A DNA stretch of 64,000 nt, from the NCBI RefSeq assembly GCF_001307155.1, contig NZ_CP012830.1, forward strand, positions 3,408,501-3,472,500. Direction: 5' to 3'. A program made the position numbers and the translations under genes. Shown here in pieces: positions 7,917-17,454 of the stretch. Source of the stretch: Pseudomonas fluorescens (GTDB taxonomy: Bacteria > Pseudomonadota > Gammaproteobacteria > Pseudomonadales > Pseudomonadaceae). The stretch's first letter is position 1; each line of letters starts with the position of its first letter. The notes under the pieces are model-generated. The model was given only the letters and a program-made list of their open reading frames with translations. It did not search any database and was not told the origin of the DNA.

Positions 7917-9947
7917 ATGTTTGGTAAATTAAGTTGGGAAGCGATCCCGTTCCACGAGCCGATCGTGATGGTGACCATCGCCATGATCGCGCTCGGTGGT
8001 CTGGCGGTATTTGCTGCAATCACCTACTTCAAGAAGTGGACCTATTTGTGGACCGAGTGGCTGACGTCGGTCGACCACAAGAAAATCGGCGTGATGTACA
8101 TCATCGTTGCCATGATCATGCTGCTGCGTGGTTTTGCCGACGCCGTGATGATGCGCTCCCAGCTGGCCCTGGCCACTGAGGGTTCGCCTGGCTACCTGCC
8201 ACCTGAACACTACGACCAGATCTTCACCGCTCACGGTGTGATCATGATCATCTTCATGGCGATGCCATTCTTCACCGGCCTGATGAACCTTGCAGTGCCG
8301 CTGCAGATCGGCGCGCGTGACGTTGCCTACCCGTTCCTGAACTCCCTGAGCTTCTGGCTGCTGGTTTCCGGCGTGGTACTGGTGAACGTGTCCCTGGGTG
8401 TCGGCGAATTCGCCCGTACCGGTTGGGTTGCGTATCCACCGCTGTCGGAACTGGGCTACAGCCCGGGCGTGGGTGTGGACTACTACATCTGGGCATTACA
8501 ACTGTCCGGACTGGGTACGACATTGACGGGGGTCAATTTCCTGGCCACCGTGCTGAAAATGCGTACCCCGGGCATGAAAATGATGGACATGCCGATCTTC
8601 ACCTGGACCTGCACCTGGGCCAACGTACTGATCGTCGCTTCCTTCCCGATCCTGACCGCTACCCTGGCACTGCTGACGCTTGACCGTTACATGGATTTCC
8701 ACATTTTCACCAATGAACTTGGTGGCAATCCAATGATGTACGTCAACCTGTTCTGGGCCTGGGGTCACCCCGAGGTTTACATCCTGATTCTGCCGGCGTT
8801 CGGGATCTTCTCCGAAGTCATCTCGACCTTCTCCGGCAAGAAACTGTTCGGCCACCACTCGATGATCTACGCCAGCGGCGCGATCTCGATCCTGGGCTTC
8901 ATGGTTTGGCTGCACCACTTCTTCACCATGGGTTCGGGTGCCAACGTCAACGCCTTCTTCGGTCTGGCGACGATGCTGATTTCGATCCCGACCGGGGTGA
9001 AGCTGTTCAACTGGCTGTTCACCATTTACCAGGGCCGTCTGCGTTTCACCAGCCAGGTTCTGTGGACCCTGGGCTTCATGGTGACCTTCGCCATCGGCGG
9101 CATGACCGGCGTACTGCTGGCCATCCCGGGTGCTGACTTCGTACTGCACAACAGCCTGTTCGTGATCGCGCACTTCCATAACGTGATCATCGGCGGCGCC
9201 GTGTTTGGCTACATCGCCGGCTTCGGTTTCTACTTCCCTAAAGCGTTCGGCTTCAAGCTGCACGAAGGTTGGGGCAAGGCAGCGTTCTGGTTCTGGATCT
9301 CGGGCTTCTTCGTCGCGTTCATGCCGCTCTATGTACTGGGCTTCATGGGCATGACCCGTCGTCTGAACAGCACCACCAACCCTGAGTGGACGCCATACCT
9401 GCACGTTGCAATGGTCGGTGCGGTACTGATCGCTTTCGGTATTGCCTGCCAGTTGATCCAGTTGTACGTGAGTATCCGTGATCGCAAGCTGCCACAGAAC
9501 ATGTGCGAAGCCGGCGACCCGTGGAATGCCCACACGCTGGAATGGTCGACCTCGTCGCCACCACCGTTCTACAACTTCGCTGTACTGCCGAAAGCCGACG
9601 GTATCGACCCGTTCACCGAAGCCAAGGAAAACGGTACTGCGTACCAGGCTCCGGCCAAGTACGAGCCGATCCACATGCCAAACAACACCGCGACCGGCCT
9701 GGTCATGGGTGCTCTGTTGACCGTGTTCGGTTTCGCGATGATCTGGCACATCTGGTGGATGGCTATCTTCGGCCTGGCTGGCACCGTGATCTATTTCGTG
9801 ATCCACGCTGCCCGTGATGATCAAGGCTACATGGTGCCGGTCGATGTGATCGAGCGCATTGAAGCCGAGCAGCACAAGCGTCTGGTTGCGGCCAAAGCGA
9901 TTCCGGCCACCGCCACCCGTGTTGAAACCTCGTTGGAACAGGCTTAA
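7917..9947 (+). CDS. cyoB: cytochrome bo3 ubiquinol oxidase subunit I
   Basis: 676-residue haem-copper oxidase core protein with about 15 membrane helices. The Cu-B and haem ligand segments are visible: WGHPEVYIL with the His-Tyr pair, LHHFFTMG, and [11 protein letters not shown] carrying the high- and low-spin haem histidines, plus the proton-channel stretch around [15 protein letters not shown]. It reduces O2 to water with ubiquinol electrons and pumps protons across the inner membrane. It starts 3 bases after the cyoA stop. Confidence 0.98.
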   Translation: MFGKLSWEAIPFHEPIVMVTIAMIALGGLAVFAAITYFKKWTYLWTEWLTSVDHKKIGVMYIIVAMIMLLRGFADAVMMRSQLALATEGSPGYLPPEHYDQIFTAHGVIMIIFMAMPFFTGLMNLAVPLQIGARDVAYPFLNSLSFWLLVSGVVLVNVSLGVGEFARTGWVAYPPLSELGYSPGVGVDYYIWALQLSGLGTTLTGVNFLATVLKMRTPGMKMMDMPIFTWTCTWANVLIVASFPILTATLALLTLDRYMDFHIFTNELGGNPMMYVNLFWAWGHPEVYILILPAFGIFSEVISTFSGKKLFGHHSMIYASGAISILGFMVWLHHFFTMGSGANVNAFFGLATMLISIPTGVKLFNWLFTIYQGRLRFTSQVLWTLGFMVTFAIGGMTGVLLAIPGADFVLHNSLFVIAHFHNVIIGGAVFGYIAGFGFYFPKAFGFKLHEGWGKAAFWFWISGFFVAFMPLYVLGFMGMTRRLNSTTNPEWTPYLHVAMVGAVLIAFGIACQLIQLYVSIRDRKLPQNMCEAGDPWNAHTLEWSTSSPPPFYNFAVLPKADGIDPFTEAKENGTAYQAPAKYEPIHMPNNTATGLVMGALLTVFGFAMIWHIWWMAIFGLAGTVIYFVIHAARDDQGYMVPVDVIERIEAEQHKRLVAAKAIPATATRVETSLEQA

Positions 9948-9950
9948 ACC

Positions 9951-10577
9951 ATGTCGAACTTAGTGACCAATGTTGGACACGCCCATGGTCATGACCATGG
10001 GCACGATGACCATCACCACGACTCGGGCGAGATGACCGTATTCGGTTTCTGGCTCTACCTGATGACCGACTGCATTCTGTTTGCGTCGATCTTCGCGGTG
10101 TACGCGGTACTGGTAAACAACGTAGCCGGTGGCCCGTCGGGCCACGACATCTTCGAACTGCCTTACGTGCTGGGCGAAACCGCCTGCCTGTTGCTCAGCT
10201 CGATCACCTACGGCTTCGCCATGCTGGCGTTGTTCAAAGGCAAGAAGACTCAGGTGCTGGGCTGGTTGGCCATCACCTTCCTGTTCGGCCTGGGCTTCAT
10301 CGGCATGGAGATCAACGAGTTCCATACGCTGATCTCCGAAGGCTTCGGTCCGAACCGTAGCGGCTTCCTGTCCGGGTTCTTCACCCTGGTCGGCACCCAC
10401 GGTCTGCACGTGACCAGCGGTCTGATCTGGATGGCGATCATGATGTATCAGGTCCAGAAAAATGGCCTGACGGCGACCAACAAGACCCGTCTGAGCTGCC
10501 TGAGCCTGTTCTGGCACTTCCTGGACGTAGTGTGGATCTGCGTATTCACCGTTGTTTACCTGATGGGGACTCTGTAA
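9951..10577 (+). CDS. cyoC: cytochrome bo3 ubiquinol oxidase subunit III
   Basis: 208 residues with five membrane helices of the CoxC/CyoC family (for example [18 protein letters not shown] and [19 protein letters not shown]). The N-terminus is strikingly His-rich, with seven histidines between residues 10 and 23. Three bases separate it from cyoB; its stop is immediately followed by the cyoD start. Confidence 0.96.
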   Translation: MSNLVTNVGHAHGHDHGHDDHHHDSGEMTVFGFWLYLMTDCILFASIFAVYAVLVNNVAGGPSGHDIFELPYVLGETACLLLSSITYGFAMLALFKGKKTQVLGWLAITFLFGLGFIGMEINEFHTLISEGFGPNRSGFLSGFFTLVGTHGLHVTSGLIWMAIMMYQVQKNGLTATNKTRLSCLSLFWHFLDVVWICVFTVVYLMGTL

Positions 10578-10916
10578 ATGGCTAACGCAGCTCACTCACA
10601 CGATAGTCACGACGACAGCCACGGCAGCGTCAAGTCCTACGCTATCGGCTTCATCCTGTCGGTGATCCTGACCATCATTCCTTTCGGCCTGGTGATGTAC
10701 CCATCCCTGCCGAAAGCCATGACCCTGGCGATCGTACTGGCCTTCGCAGTGATCCAGGTGCTGGTGCACCTGGTCTACTTCCTCCACCTGGACCGCTCCG
10801 CCGCCCAGCGTAACAACGTGATTGCGTTTGTTTTCGCGGCGCTGGTTATCGTCCTGTTGGTCGGTCTGTCGCTGTGGATCATGTACAGCATCCATTCCGT
10901 CATGATGGCGCACTGA
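10578..10916 (+). CDS. cyoD: cytochrome bo3 ubiquinol oxidase subunit IV
   Basis: 112 residues with three predicted membrane helices, the small stabilising subunit of the oxidase. Its ATG follows directly on the cyoC stop with no gap. The N-terminus repeats the His/Asp/Ser-rich theme ([13 protein letters not shown]). The family and operon position leave little doubt. Confidence 0.95.
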   Translation: MANAAHSHDSHDDSHGSVKSYAIGFILSVILTIIPFGLVMYPSLPKAMTLAIVLAFAVIQVLVHLVYFLHLDRSAAQRNNVIAFVFAALVIVLLVGLSLWIMYSIHSVMMAH

Positions 10917-10927
10917 GGAAAGTCCGG

Positions 10928-11815
10928 ATGTCCTTAAAGCACTTTATCCAAATCACCAAACCGGGGATCATTTTCGGTAACGTGCTTTCTGTGGCAGGCG
11001 GGTTTTTCCTGGCCTCGAAAGGGCATGTCGATCTGGCCATTTTCCTGGCTGCGATGATCGGCACGTCCCTGGTGGTCGCGTCGGGTTGCGTGTTCAACAA
11101 CTGCATCGACCGTGACATCGACCTGAAGATGGAACGCACCAAGAACCGTGTGCTGGTGCAGGGCCTGATCTCCCTGAAACTGGCACTGGTTTACGCGACC
11201 GTCCTGGGTGTCGCCGGCGTGGCCTTGCTGTATCGCGTGGCCAACCCGCTGGCGGCGTTGTTCGCGGTGATCGGTTTTGTCATCTATGTCGGCTTCTACA
11301 GCCTGTACCTCAAGCGCAAGTCGGTTCACGGCACGCTGGTGGGCAGTCTGTCGGGGGCGATGCCGCCGGTGATCGGCTATGTCGCGGTCAGCAATAACTT
11401 CGACATGGCGGCGCTGACGCTGCTGGTGATGTTCAGCTTGTGGCAGATGCCGCATTCCTATGCGATCGCGATCTTTCGCTTCAATGATTACCTGGCGGCA
11501 TCGATTCCGGTGTTGCCGGTGAAGCGTGGGATTCAGGTGGCGAAGAAGCACATCCTGCTGTACATCCTGGCGTTCCTGGTGGCGACCTTGATGCTGACGT
11601 TCAGTGGTTACGCTGGCATGAGTTATCTTGCGGTTGCGGCGGCCATGGGCATGTACTGGTTGTACATGGCCTGGACGGGCTACAAGGCGGTGGATGACAC
11701 GGTTTGGGCACGTAAGCTGTTTGTGTTTTCGATTTTCACCATCACGGCGTTGAGCGTGATGATGTCGCTGGACTTCAAGGTGCCGACTGAGTTGTTGCTG
11801 ACTTACGCGCCTTAA
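10928..11815 (+). CDS. cyoE: protohaem IX farnesyltransferase (haem O synthase)
   Basis: 295-residue UbiA-family polyprenyltransferase with about nine membrane helices. The Asp-rich prenyl-diphosphate motif is [18 protein letters not shown] (near residues 57-74). It converts haem B to haem O for the CyoB site. The ATG at 10928 follows GAGGAAAGTCCGG; an upstream in-frame ATG lies inside cyoD. A terminator follows 20 bases after the stop, ending the operon. Confidence 0.96.
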   Translation: MSLKHFIQITKPGIIFGNVLSVAGGFFLASKGHVDLAIFLAAMIGTSLVVASGCVFNNCIDRDIDLKMERTKNRVLVQGLISLKLALVYATVLGVAGVALLYRVANPLAALFAVIGFVIYVGFYSLYLKRKSVHGTLVGSLSGAMPPVIGYVAVSNNFDMAALTLLVMFSLWQMPHSYAIAIFRFNDYLAASIPVLPVKRGIQVAKKHILLYILAFLVATLMLTFSGYAGMSYLAVAAAMGMYWLYMAWTGYKAVDDTVWARKLFVFSIFTITALSVMMSLDFKVPTELLLTYAP

Positions 11816-11833
11816 GGTTTTGCGGTTGTACAA

Positions 11834-11870
11834 AGAGCCCCGCCTTCGAGAGAAGCGCGGGGCTTTTTCT
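11834..11870 (+). terminator. rho-independent terminator of the cyo operon
   Basis: AGAGCCCCGC and GCGGGGCTTTTTCTT flank a CTTCGAGAGAAG loop-stem. It is the end of cyoABCDE. Confidence 0.9.
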
Positions 11871-11884
11871 TGCCCCCGGATTTA

Positions 11885-12225
11885 CCTGCTCGCGATGGCG
11901 GCCTTACAGCCGACCAATCTCCCGCAGGTGTACATATCCATTCCTGCGGTAACGGCCACTTAGGGTTTCGCCCTGACGGCGACTCCCTTTGGCAAACGCC
12001 CCAAAGGAAGCAAAGGTCTTCGCCCCAAGCGTACGGCACCTCGCCTAGGCTCGGCGTCCCCTCACTCCGGTGTCCATCAGGGGGCATCGCCTACGGTCTG
12101 CTGCGCGACGACCTCCTCTCGATGTGTCCGGCTGCGCCGTACGGCGCTGTGCACCCACCCCCTGCTGAACACCTGCGCTCGGCCTCCCGATAGGGGCGGG
12201 TGGATCAAGATCAACAGCAAAGCAC
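11885..12225. repeat. probable multicopy intergenic element (non-coding)
   Basis: A GC-rich stretch, open in several frames on both strands, without ribosome sites or protein-like composition. It contains segments such as GGGTTTCGCCCTGACGGCGA and ATCGCCTACGGTCTGCTGCG that I recall as recurrent intergenic sequence in many Pseudomonas genomes, often mis-annotated as short hypothetical proteins. The last part (GGCGGGTGGATCAAGATCAA) also belongs to that remembered pattern. Only one copy is in this window, so the repeat nature rests on recall. Confidence 0.5.
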
Positions 12226-12373
12226 GGCGGCCTGACAGCCGGCCTGAGTGGTTGGGGCGCGTCACTTCATTGTGGGTGAGTGATATTCGGAGCTGCCGAA
12301 GGCTGCGATCTTTTGATCTTGGCGACCTGGCCACCAATTGCCGAGCTATAAGCAACATGTCTATAGTTTTGCG

Positions 12374-12662
12374 ATGGTCGCCGACCAAGTTAATGCGCTC
12401 AAAAAAGCCATTGAAGCAGAGTTGAAAGCACGAGGTAGCTTCATGAAAAAGCGCGACCTGTTCGTAGAGTTAATGCGAGGCGTTGGCGAGATGGTGGCTC
12501 AGCGCGAAGGTGAGATCGCACTGCGCAGTCATTCCGTGCAGGACAAACCGGCTCCCGAGCTGGGGGCGAAAGAAAACGTCGAAGCCCAATGCTCAGGCCG
12601 CCTTGTTGATCAGGCTGGTGGAGAAATTCCCCGACATGGTTGAGCGGTTAGGCGCCGTTTGA
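12374..12662 (+). pseudogene. remnant of a RelE/HigB-type toxin and NadS-type antitoxin pair
   Basis: From 12374 the frame reads VADQVNALKKAIEAELKAR, which resembles the C-terminal tail of RelE/ParE-family toxins encoded just before NadS-type antitoxins. An ATG at 12443 with GAGGTAGC upstream then begins MKKRDLFVELMRGVGEMVA...HSVQDKPAPELGAKE, the N-terminal third of a NadS/HigA-like antitoxin. Near 12575 the frame breaks: the alternate frame from 12579 reads SKPNAQAALLIRLVEKFP and ends ERLGAV at the stop 12660-12662, which is the family's C-terminus. The central helix-turn-helix (about 35 residues) is missing, so the antitoxin cannot bind DNA normally. The toxin body is also absent. Confidence 0.65.
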
Positions 12663-12681
12663 GCAAATAGTCGAACGCCTG

Positions 12682-12716
12682 AAAAGCCCCGCCTTCATAG
12701 AGAAGCCTGGGGCTTT
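12682..12716 (+). terminator. terminator after the toxin-antitoxin remnant
   Basis: AAAAGCCCCGCCTTC and GAAGCCTGGGGCTTTTT form a stem with one mismatch and a T run. It also carries an A run on the other side, so it may serve the minus-strand gene ending at 12723. Confidence 0.8.
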
Positions 12717-12722
12717 TTCCAT

Positions 12723-13001
12723 TCAATCGCGGTTATTACCCGGCGCACCCAGCACCTTCACCACGTCATCGATCACCGCCTTACTCATCTCCTGCAAATA
12801 ATGCGACGCCCAGGCATAGCGGTCCTTGCCGCGTTCCATCGCCGCGTCTTCGGCCAGCAGTTTGGAGAGGTGGAGCAAGTCGGACACGTGGGACAAGGCT
12901 TCGTGGATCGAGACGCCGCTGTTGACGCGGAAGAGGGGGTGGTCGGAATGGATGGAGAAGGGTGTGAGGCCAGCGGTTGTCAGGTCTTTGAGGTTAGTCA
13001 T
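12723..13001 (-). CDS. DUF3077-like small protein (92 aa)
   Basis: A 92-residue soluble protein containing PLFRVNSGVSIHEALSHVSD and a C-terminal helical half (ASHYLQEMSKAVIDDVVKVL). This layout, a short strand leading into 'V-x-x-G-V/I-x-x-E/D-A-L' and then two helices, is that of the DUF3077 family common in fluorescent pseudomonads, where many paralogues exist and no function is known. The leader on the same strand (13002-13250) is unusually structured. It stands between a decayed toxin-antitoxin locus and psiE. Confidence 0.65.
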   Translation of the reverse strand: MTNLKDLTTAGLTPFSIHSDHPLFRVNSGVSIHEALSHVSDLLHLSKLLAEDAAMERGKDRYAWASHYLQEMSKAVIDDVVKVLGAPGNNRD

Positions 13002-13009
13002 TGCAAAAC

Positions 13010-13250
13010 TCCCGTGTCAAAGTTGGAGCTACCACGTTCGTTCTCAGGCGAATGGGTGGCAGCTATGCGCAGGCTGAGAAACCGGGGATACGGGAACCCG
13101 GCAGACCCGAAGGTCTCCCGCGCACAGCCGCCATTGCACAGATTACGGGCATAAACGCCAGTAATTGTGAGGTGGGACGTTGGTGCGCCAGTATCTTACC
13201 CAGGTTCTCAGGCCCGGTCGCTGAATGGGCAGCGACGGTTTGACGTTAGC
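13010..13250 (-). ncRNA. structured 5' leader candidate of the DUF3077-like gene
   Basis: Read on the minus strand, the 240 bases before the start codon hold several hairpins: GGAGACC-TTCG-GGTCTGCC near 13106-13124, CCGGG...CCCGG near 13080-13100, and the invariant-looking GCGCATAGCTGCCACCC near 13052-13070. I recall closely similar sequence ahead of other Pseudomonas genes of this family, which suggests a conserved RNA element or a family-specific repeat rather than random spacer. The rest of the gap to psiE (13251-13543) shows no gene. Confidence 0.4.
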
Positions 13251-13543
13251 GTGCAGAGATTGGCGGGCACAATCGTAGCGATGTGCTGGCTCTGTATGGT
13301 TTTTTGTCGCCTGTGAGGCCGCTAATCGCCGCAGGGCAAGCTCCTGCTGGCGCGCCCCCAGAAATCCATCCGATGCCCAAAAACCAAATTCAGAACGGTC
13401 CTACATTTACCGAAAGCACCCCAACGTGCCTCATATCATCCCGCTACCATCTCACTCCATGCCGCTGGCCTTTTTTCTGCATGCAGAACTACCGTCACGT
13501 CAAACCGGCATCATCGGTCGAACCGACCTAAGGAAGAACAACC

Positions 13544-14044
13544 GTGAATATCAATTGGGCTGAAAAGCTTCGCCAGAGCGTCCATGAGTTGGCCGGATCG
13601 CTGGGTAACCTGTTCGTTGAGACGTTCCATTACCTGGCGCTGTTCGCCATCGGTGCAGTCACTGCCTGGGCGGCGGTGGCGGAGTTTTTGTTGATGATCA
13701 AGGAGGGTGACATCAAGATCGATGACATCCTGCTGCTGTTCATCTACCTCGAGTTGGGCGCGATGGTCGGGATTTACTTCAAGACCAACCACATGCCGGT
13801 GCGCTTTCTGATCTACGTGGCGATCACCGCGTTGACGCGCCTGCTGATCTCCAACGTGTCGCACCACAACCCGCCGGACATCGGGATCATCTACCTGTGC
13901 GGCGGCATTCTGCTGCTGGCGTTTTCGATTCTGGTGGTGCGCTATGCCTCGTCGCAATTTCCGTCGGTGAAGATCGCACACCCGCAGCGCAAGACCGGGG
14001 CGGGCTCCGGTGAGCATCCGGAAGTCGAGAAGGGCGAGCTTTAA
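13544..14044 (+). CDS. psiE: PsiE phosphate-starvation-inducible membrane protein
   Basis: 166 residues with four membrane helices (about 24-45, 57-77, 83-103, 116-137) and the PsiE-family sequence YLELGAMVGIYFKTNHMPVRFLIYVAITALTR. The start is GTG, with TAAGGAAG 10 bases upstream. The role of PsiE is unknown beyond induction on phosphate limitation in E. coli; no clear pho box is visible here. The stop overlaps the end of the convergent DUF3509 gene by four bases. Confidence 0.92.
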   Translation: MNINWAEKLRQSVHELAGSLGNLFVETFHYLALFAIGAVTAWAAVAEFLLMIKEGDIKIDDILLLFIYLELGAMVGIYFKTNHMPVRFLIYVAITALTRLLISNVSHHNPPDIGIIYLCGGILLLAFSILVVRYASSQFPSVKIAHPQRKTGAGSGEHPEVEKGEL

Positions 14045-14358
14045 AACCTTGCCGGCCGAGGGGCTGGAGTCTTGGGTGAGGGCGGCGGTAATTTGAAGTT
14101 GTCGCCGTTGGTCATCGCTTCAAGGATCGCCACGGCGCTGTGGCCCTGTTCGATGGCGATGCCGAACTGAATGCTTTGCACCAGCCGTTTCAGGCGTTGC
14201 GGGTCATTGCGTTGTGCGGCGCTGATCATCCGCTTGGCGACGATTCGGCCGGTTTTGGAGAGGGTCAGCATGATGCTGCCGTCGAGTCCCTGAATGCTCA
14301 GGTTGACCTGATAATCCGGCGCAAAAGCGTCGGTGATCAGTTGGAAAGGGTTATCCAT
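14041..14358 (-). CDS. DUF3509-family protein (105 aa)
   Basis: A 105-residue cytoplasmic protein: MDNPFQLITDAFAPDYQVNL, then a beta-rich segment (GSIMLTLSKTGRIVAKRMIS) and a helical region with QRLKRLVQSIQFGIAIEQG, ending in a proline-rich tail. This fits DUF3509, a family found mainly in Pseudomonas with no assigned function. It converges on psiE with a 4-base overlap of stops. Confidence 0.8.
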   Translation of the reverse strand: MDNPFQLITDAFAPDYQVNLSIQGLDGSIMLTLSKTGRIVAKRMISAAQRNDPQRLKRLVQSIQFGIAIEQGHSAVAILEAMTNGDNFKLPPPSPKTPAPRPARF

Positions 14359-14532
14359 AATGCGTCACCGCTTGATGGGATCGTGCAGTCATTGACCGGA
14401 CGGGATCAGGATTGGTTCGCTTTTCCAGACCACCGGCAGGCCGTTCGCCGAGGTTTCAACAACATCCGTGTGCCTCCATTCTGACGAAGCAAGGGCCATG
14501 CCGGTCCTGCTCCGGGTCAATAAACCGGCAAT

Positions 14533-14562
14533 AAAAAGGCGAGCCCAATGGCTCGCCTTTTT
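14533..14562 (-). terminator. rho-independent terminator of sdaA-sdaC
   Basis: AAAAAGGCGAGC and GCTCGCCTTTTT form a near-perfect symmetric hairpin, 15 bases past the sdaC stop on the minus strand. The A/T runs on both sides make it potentially bidirectional. The surrounding gap 14359-14577 shows nothing else. Confidence 0.9.
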
Positions 14563-14577
14563 CATTCATGGTCCGTT

Positions 14578-15879
14578 TCAGGGCATGACGGAGTAGATGA
14601 TCGCTGACAGTGCGATCAGGCCGATCAGCACCACAAACACGTTCGAGGCTTGCCCCGAATACTGGCGCAGCGACGGCACGCGGCGGATCGCGTACATCGG
14701 CATCAGGAATAGCAGGCAGGCGATCACCGGCCCACCGAGGGTTTCGATCATGCCCAGGATGCTCGGGTTGAAGGTTGCCACCGCCCAGCAGCTGAGGATC
14801 ATGAACAGCGCGGTCACGCGGTTCAGCCAGCTGGTTGGCATCACCCGGCCACGGCCGCGCAGGCTTTTCACGATCAGGCCCTGGAAGCCTTCGCTGGCAC
14901 CGATGTAGTGGCCGAGGAAGGATTTGGTGATTGCCACCAGCGCGATCAACGGCGCGGCGTAGGCGATGACCGGGGTCTGGAAGTGGTTGGCCAGGTACGA
15001 CAGGATCGAGATGTTCTGCGCCTTTGCGGCTGCCAGGTCGGCTGGCGACAGGGCCAGCACGCAGCTGAAGCAGAAGAACATCACGGTCAGCACCATCATG
15101 CTGTGGGCGACGGCGAGGATGCCGCTGCTTTTCGGCTCGGCCTGGGTGCCGTAACGCTGTTTCTGATCGACGGCGAAGGCGGAGATGATCGGCGAATGGT
15201 TGAACGAGAACACCATCACCGGAATCGCCAGCCACAGGGTTTTGAAGAACAGCGGCAACGGCATGCCTTCACTGGCCGAGGCGAAGAACGCGCCGTTCCA
15301 GTTCGGGATCAGGCTCACACCGAGCAACAGCAACGCGGCGACAAACGGGTAAACCAGCACGCTCATGCATTTGACGATCACGCCCTGACCGCAACGGACG
15401 ATCGCCATCAGCCCCAGAATCAGCGCCAGCGACAGCACCGAGCGCGGTGGCGGTGCGATGTGTAATTGATGCTCCATGAAGCTGCTGAGGGTGTTGGTCA
15501 GCGCCACGCTGTACACCAGCAGGATCGGGAAGATCGCAAAGAAATACAGCAGGGTGATCAGCTTGCCGGCACCGATGCCGAAGTGCTCTTCCACTACTTC
15601 GGTGATGTCCCCGGAGCGCCCGGACAGCACGAAGCGGGTCAGGCCGCGGTGGGCGAAGAAGGTCATCGGGAAGGCCAGCAGCGCCAGCACCAGCAACGGC
15701 CAGAAACCGCCGACACCGGCGTTGATCGGCAGGAACAGCGTGCCTGCACCAATCGCCGTGCCGTAAAGTCCGAGCATCCAGGTGGTGTCGTGTTTGCTCC
15801 AGCCTTTGCTGGTTGTTGCGGTACTACGGGGCAGTTCTACAGCAGGATTATCGGCAGCAGGTGTACGTACATCGGTCAT
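14578..15879 (-). CDS. sdaC: serine/threonine transporter of the HAAAP (SdaC/TdcC) family
   Basis: 433 residues with about eleven membrane helices. The start region after a polar N-terminus reads WMLGLYGTAIGAGTLFLPINAG, the conserved first helix of hydroxy/aromatic amino acid permeases; NHSPIISAF and FLGHYIGASEG are further family signatures. It imports serine (or threonine) with H+. The ATG at 15879 has GAGG 9 bases upstream; a GTG 12 codons earlier is less likely. It is the second gene of an operon with sdaA, 63 bases behind it, so uptake and deamination are coupled. Confidence 0.9.
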   Translation of the reverse strand: MTDVRTPAADNPAVELPRSTATTSKGWSKHDTTWMLGLYGTAIGAGTLFLPINAGVGGFWPLLVLALLAFPMTFFAHRGLTRFVLSGRSGDITEVVEEHFGIGAGKLITLLYFFAIFPILLVYSVALTNTLSSFMEHQLHIAPPPRSVLSLALILGLMAIVRCGQGVIVKCMSVLVYPFVAALLLLGVSLIPNWNGAFFASASEGMPLPLFFKTLWLAIPVMVFSFNHSPIISAFAVDQKQRYGTQAEPKSSGILAVAHSMMVLTVMFFCFSCVLALSPADLAAAKAQNISILSYLANHFQTPVIAYAAPLIALVAITKSFLGHYIGASEGFQGLIVKSLRGRGRVMPTSWLNRVTALFMILSCWAVATFNPSILGMIETLGGPVIACLLFLMPMYAIRRVPSLRQYSGQASNVFVVLIGLIALSAIIYSVMP

Positions 15880-15942
15880 CAGTATCGCCTCGTTATTATT
15901 CTTGCTCGGGCTCACGTAATGCAGGCGGTCAGGGAATGCTCG

Positions 15943-17319
15943 TCAGCACTCCACCCAGCTCACAGCCAGGCCGCCCCGTGAAGTTTCTTTGTATTTGTCA
16001 TGCATATCGGCGCCGGTATCGCGCATGGTGCGGATCACCCGGTCCAGGGAAATAAAGTGTTTGCCGTCGCCGCGCAGGGCCATTTGGGTGGCGTTGATTG
16101 CCTTCACCGCGGCAATTGCGTTGCGCTCGATGCACGGCACCTGAACTAGCCCGCCGACCGGGTCGCAGGTCAGGCCGAGGTTGTGTTCCAGGCCGATTTC
16201 GGCGGCGTTTTCCAGTTGCTCGGGTGTCGCGCCGAGTACGTCGGCGAGGCCAGCCGCGGCCATGGCACAGGCGGAACCGACTTCACCCTGGCAGCCGACT
16301 TCGGCACCGGAGATCGAGGCGTTCTTTTTGCAGAGGATGCCCACCGACGCGGCGGCGAGGAAAAACGCCACGACATCGTCGTCCGAGGCGTCGGGGTTGA
16401 ACTTCATGTAGTAATGCAGGACCGCCGGGATGATCCCCGCCGCGCCGTTGGTCGGTGCGGTGACCATGCGGCCGCCGGCGGCGTTTTCTTCGTTCACGGC
16501 GAGGGCGAACAGGTTCACCCATTCCATCGCCGAGAGGGTCGAACTGATGACGTTCGGTTTGCCGATTTCCAACAGACTGCGGTGCAATTTCGCAGCGCGG
16601 CGCGGCACATCCAGACCGCCCGGCAGGATGCCTTCGTGGCGCAGGCCTTGCTCGACGCATTCACGCATCACCGACCAGATGTGCAGCAGGCCGCTGCGAA
16701 TTTCCGCATCGCTGCGCCAGGCCCGTTCGTTGGCCATCATCAGCTCGGAAACCCGCAAGCCGTGCTGGTTGCACAGCGACAGTAATTCCACGGCGCTGGA
16801 AAACTCGTACGGCAACACCACGTCGCTGGAGGCCGGCACGCCCGACTCGGCTTCGGCTGCTTCAACGATGAAACCGCCGCCGACCGAGTAGTAGGTTTGT
16901 TCCCACAGTTGGCCGCTTTCACCGAAGGCTGTCAGCGACATGGCGTTGGGGTGGTAGGGCAAGCTTTCGTCGAGCAGCAGCAAGTCGCGTTGCCAATCGA
17001 AGGCAATGCTCCGGCGACCGGCCAGCAGCAGTTCGCCGCTTTCACGCAACTGCTGGATACGCGGACCGATGCAGCTCGGGTCGATGCTGTCGGGCCATTC
17101 GCCCATCAGCCCCATGACGCAGGCGCGATCGGTGGCGTGGCCGACACCGGTGGCGGACAGCGAGCCGTAGAGACGGACTTCCACCCGTCGGGTTTGCTCC
17201 AGCAAACCCTGGTCAAACAGCGCCTGGGCGAAGGTCGCGGCGGCGCGCATCGGGCCGACGGTGTGGGAACTGGACGGACCGATACCGACTTTGAAGAGAT
17301 CGAAAACACTGATAGCCAT
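15943..17319 (-). CDS. sdaA: L-serine ammonia-lyase (single-chain, iron-sulfur)
   Basis: 458 residues, the usual length of single-chain L-serine dehydratases. The N-terminal beta domain begins [20 protein letters not shown], the catalytic alpha domain contains [38 protein letters not shown] and [21 protein letters not shown], with the cysteines that ligate the [4Fe-4S] cluster. It converts serine to pyruvate and ammonia. It precedes sdaC in the same operon and is divergent from a LysR gene, with three palindromes in the 135-base gap. Confidence 0.95.
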   Translation of the reverse strand: MAISVFDLFKVGIGPSSSHTVGPMRAAATFAQALFDQGLLEQTRRVEVRLYGSLSATGVGHATDRACVMGLMGEWPDSIDPSCIGPRIQQLRESGELLLAGRRSIAFDWQRDLLLLDESLPYHPNAMSLTAFGESGQLWEQTYYSVGGGFIVEAAEAESGVPASSDVVLPYEFSSAVELLSLCNQHGLRVSELMMANERAWRSDAEIRSGLLHIWSVMRECVEQGLRHEGILPGGLDVPRRAAKLHRSLLEIGKPNVISSTLSAMEWVNLFALAVNEENAAGGRMVTAPTNGAAGIIPAVLHYYMKFNPDASDDDVVAFFLAAASVGILCKKNASISGAEVGCQGEVGSACAMAAAGLADVLGATPEQLENAAEIGLEHNLGLTCDPVGGLVQVPCIERNAIAAVKAINATQMALRGDGKHFISLDRVIRTMRDTGADMHDKYKETSRGGLAVSWVEC

Positions 17320-17380
17320 GCTAAAGCCTTACAAGCAATGGAGTAGGAATCGCCGCCATTTTTTGTAGGACAAGCGCAAT

Positions 17381-17452
17381 GTAGGCGATACTGCCTACCT
17401 CGGTCAGCGCTGACCAACGAAACTTCCTAAGACAGGCTTTAGTAGGACTAAA
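17381..17452. promoter_or_regulatory. three palindromes between sdaA and the LysR gene
   Basis: GTAGGCGATACTGCCTAC (17381-17398), GGTCAGCGCTGACC (17402-17415) and TTTAGTAGGACTAAA (17438-17452) are each perfect inverted repeats. The last overlaps the AGGA ribosome site of the LysR gene. LysR proteins bind paired dyads of this size; autoregulation plus control of sdaA is the natural reading. Confidence 0.55.
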
Positions 17453-17454
17453 CG

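Noticed and set aside
8496..9875. 459-codon minus-strand frame opposite cyoB
   Set aside because: Shadow; composition rich in His, Gln and Asp, no membrane helices or motifs.
11812..12388. short overlapping frames on both strands in the post-cyoE element
   Set aside because: Open in several frames at once because of the GC-rich repeat; such ORFs are common mis-annotations.
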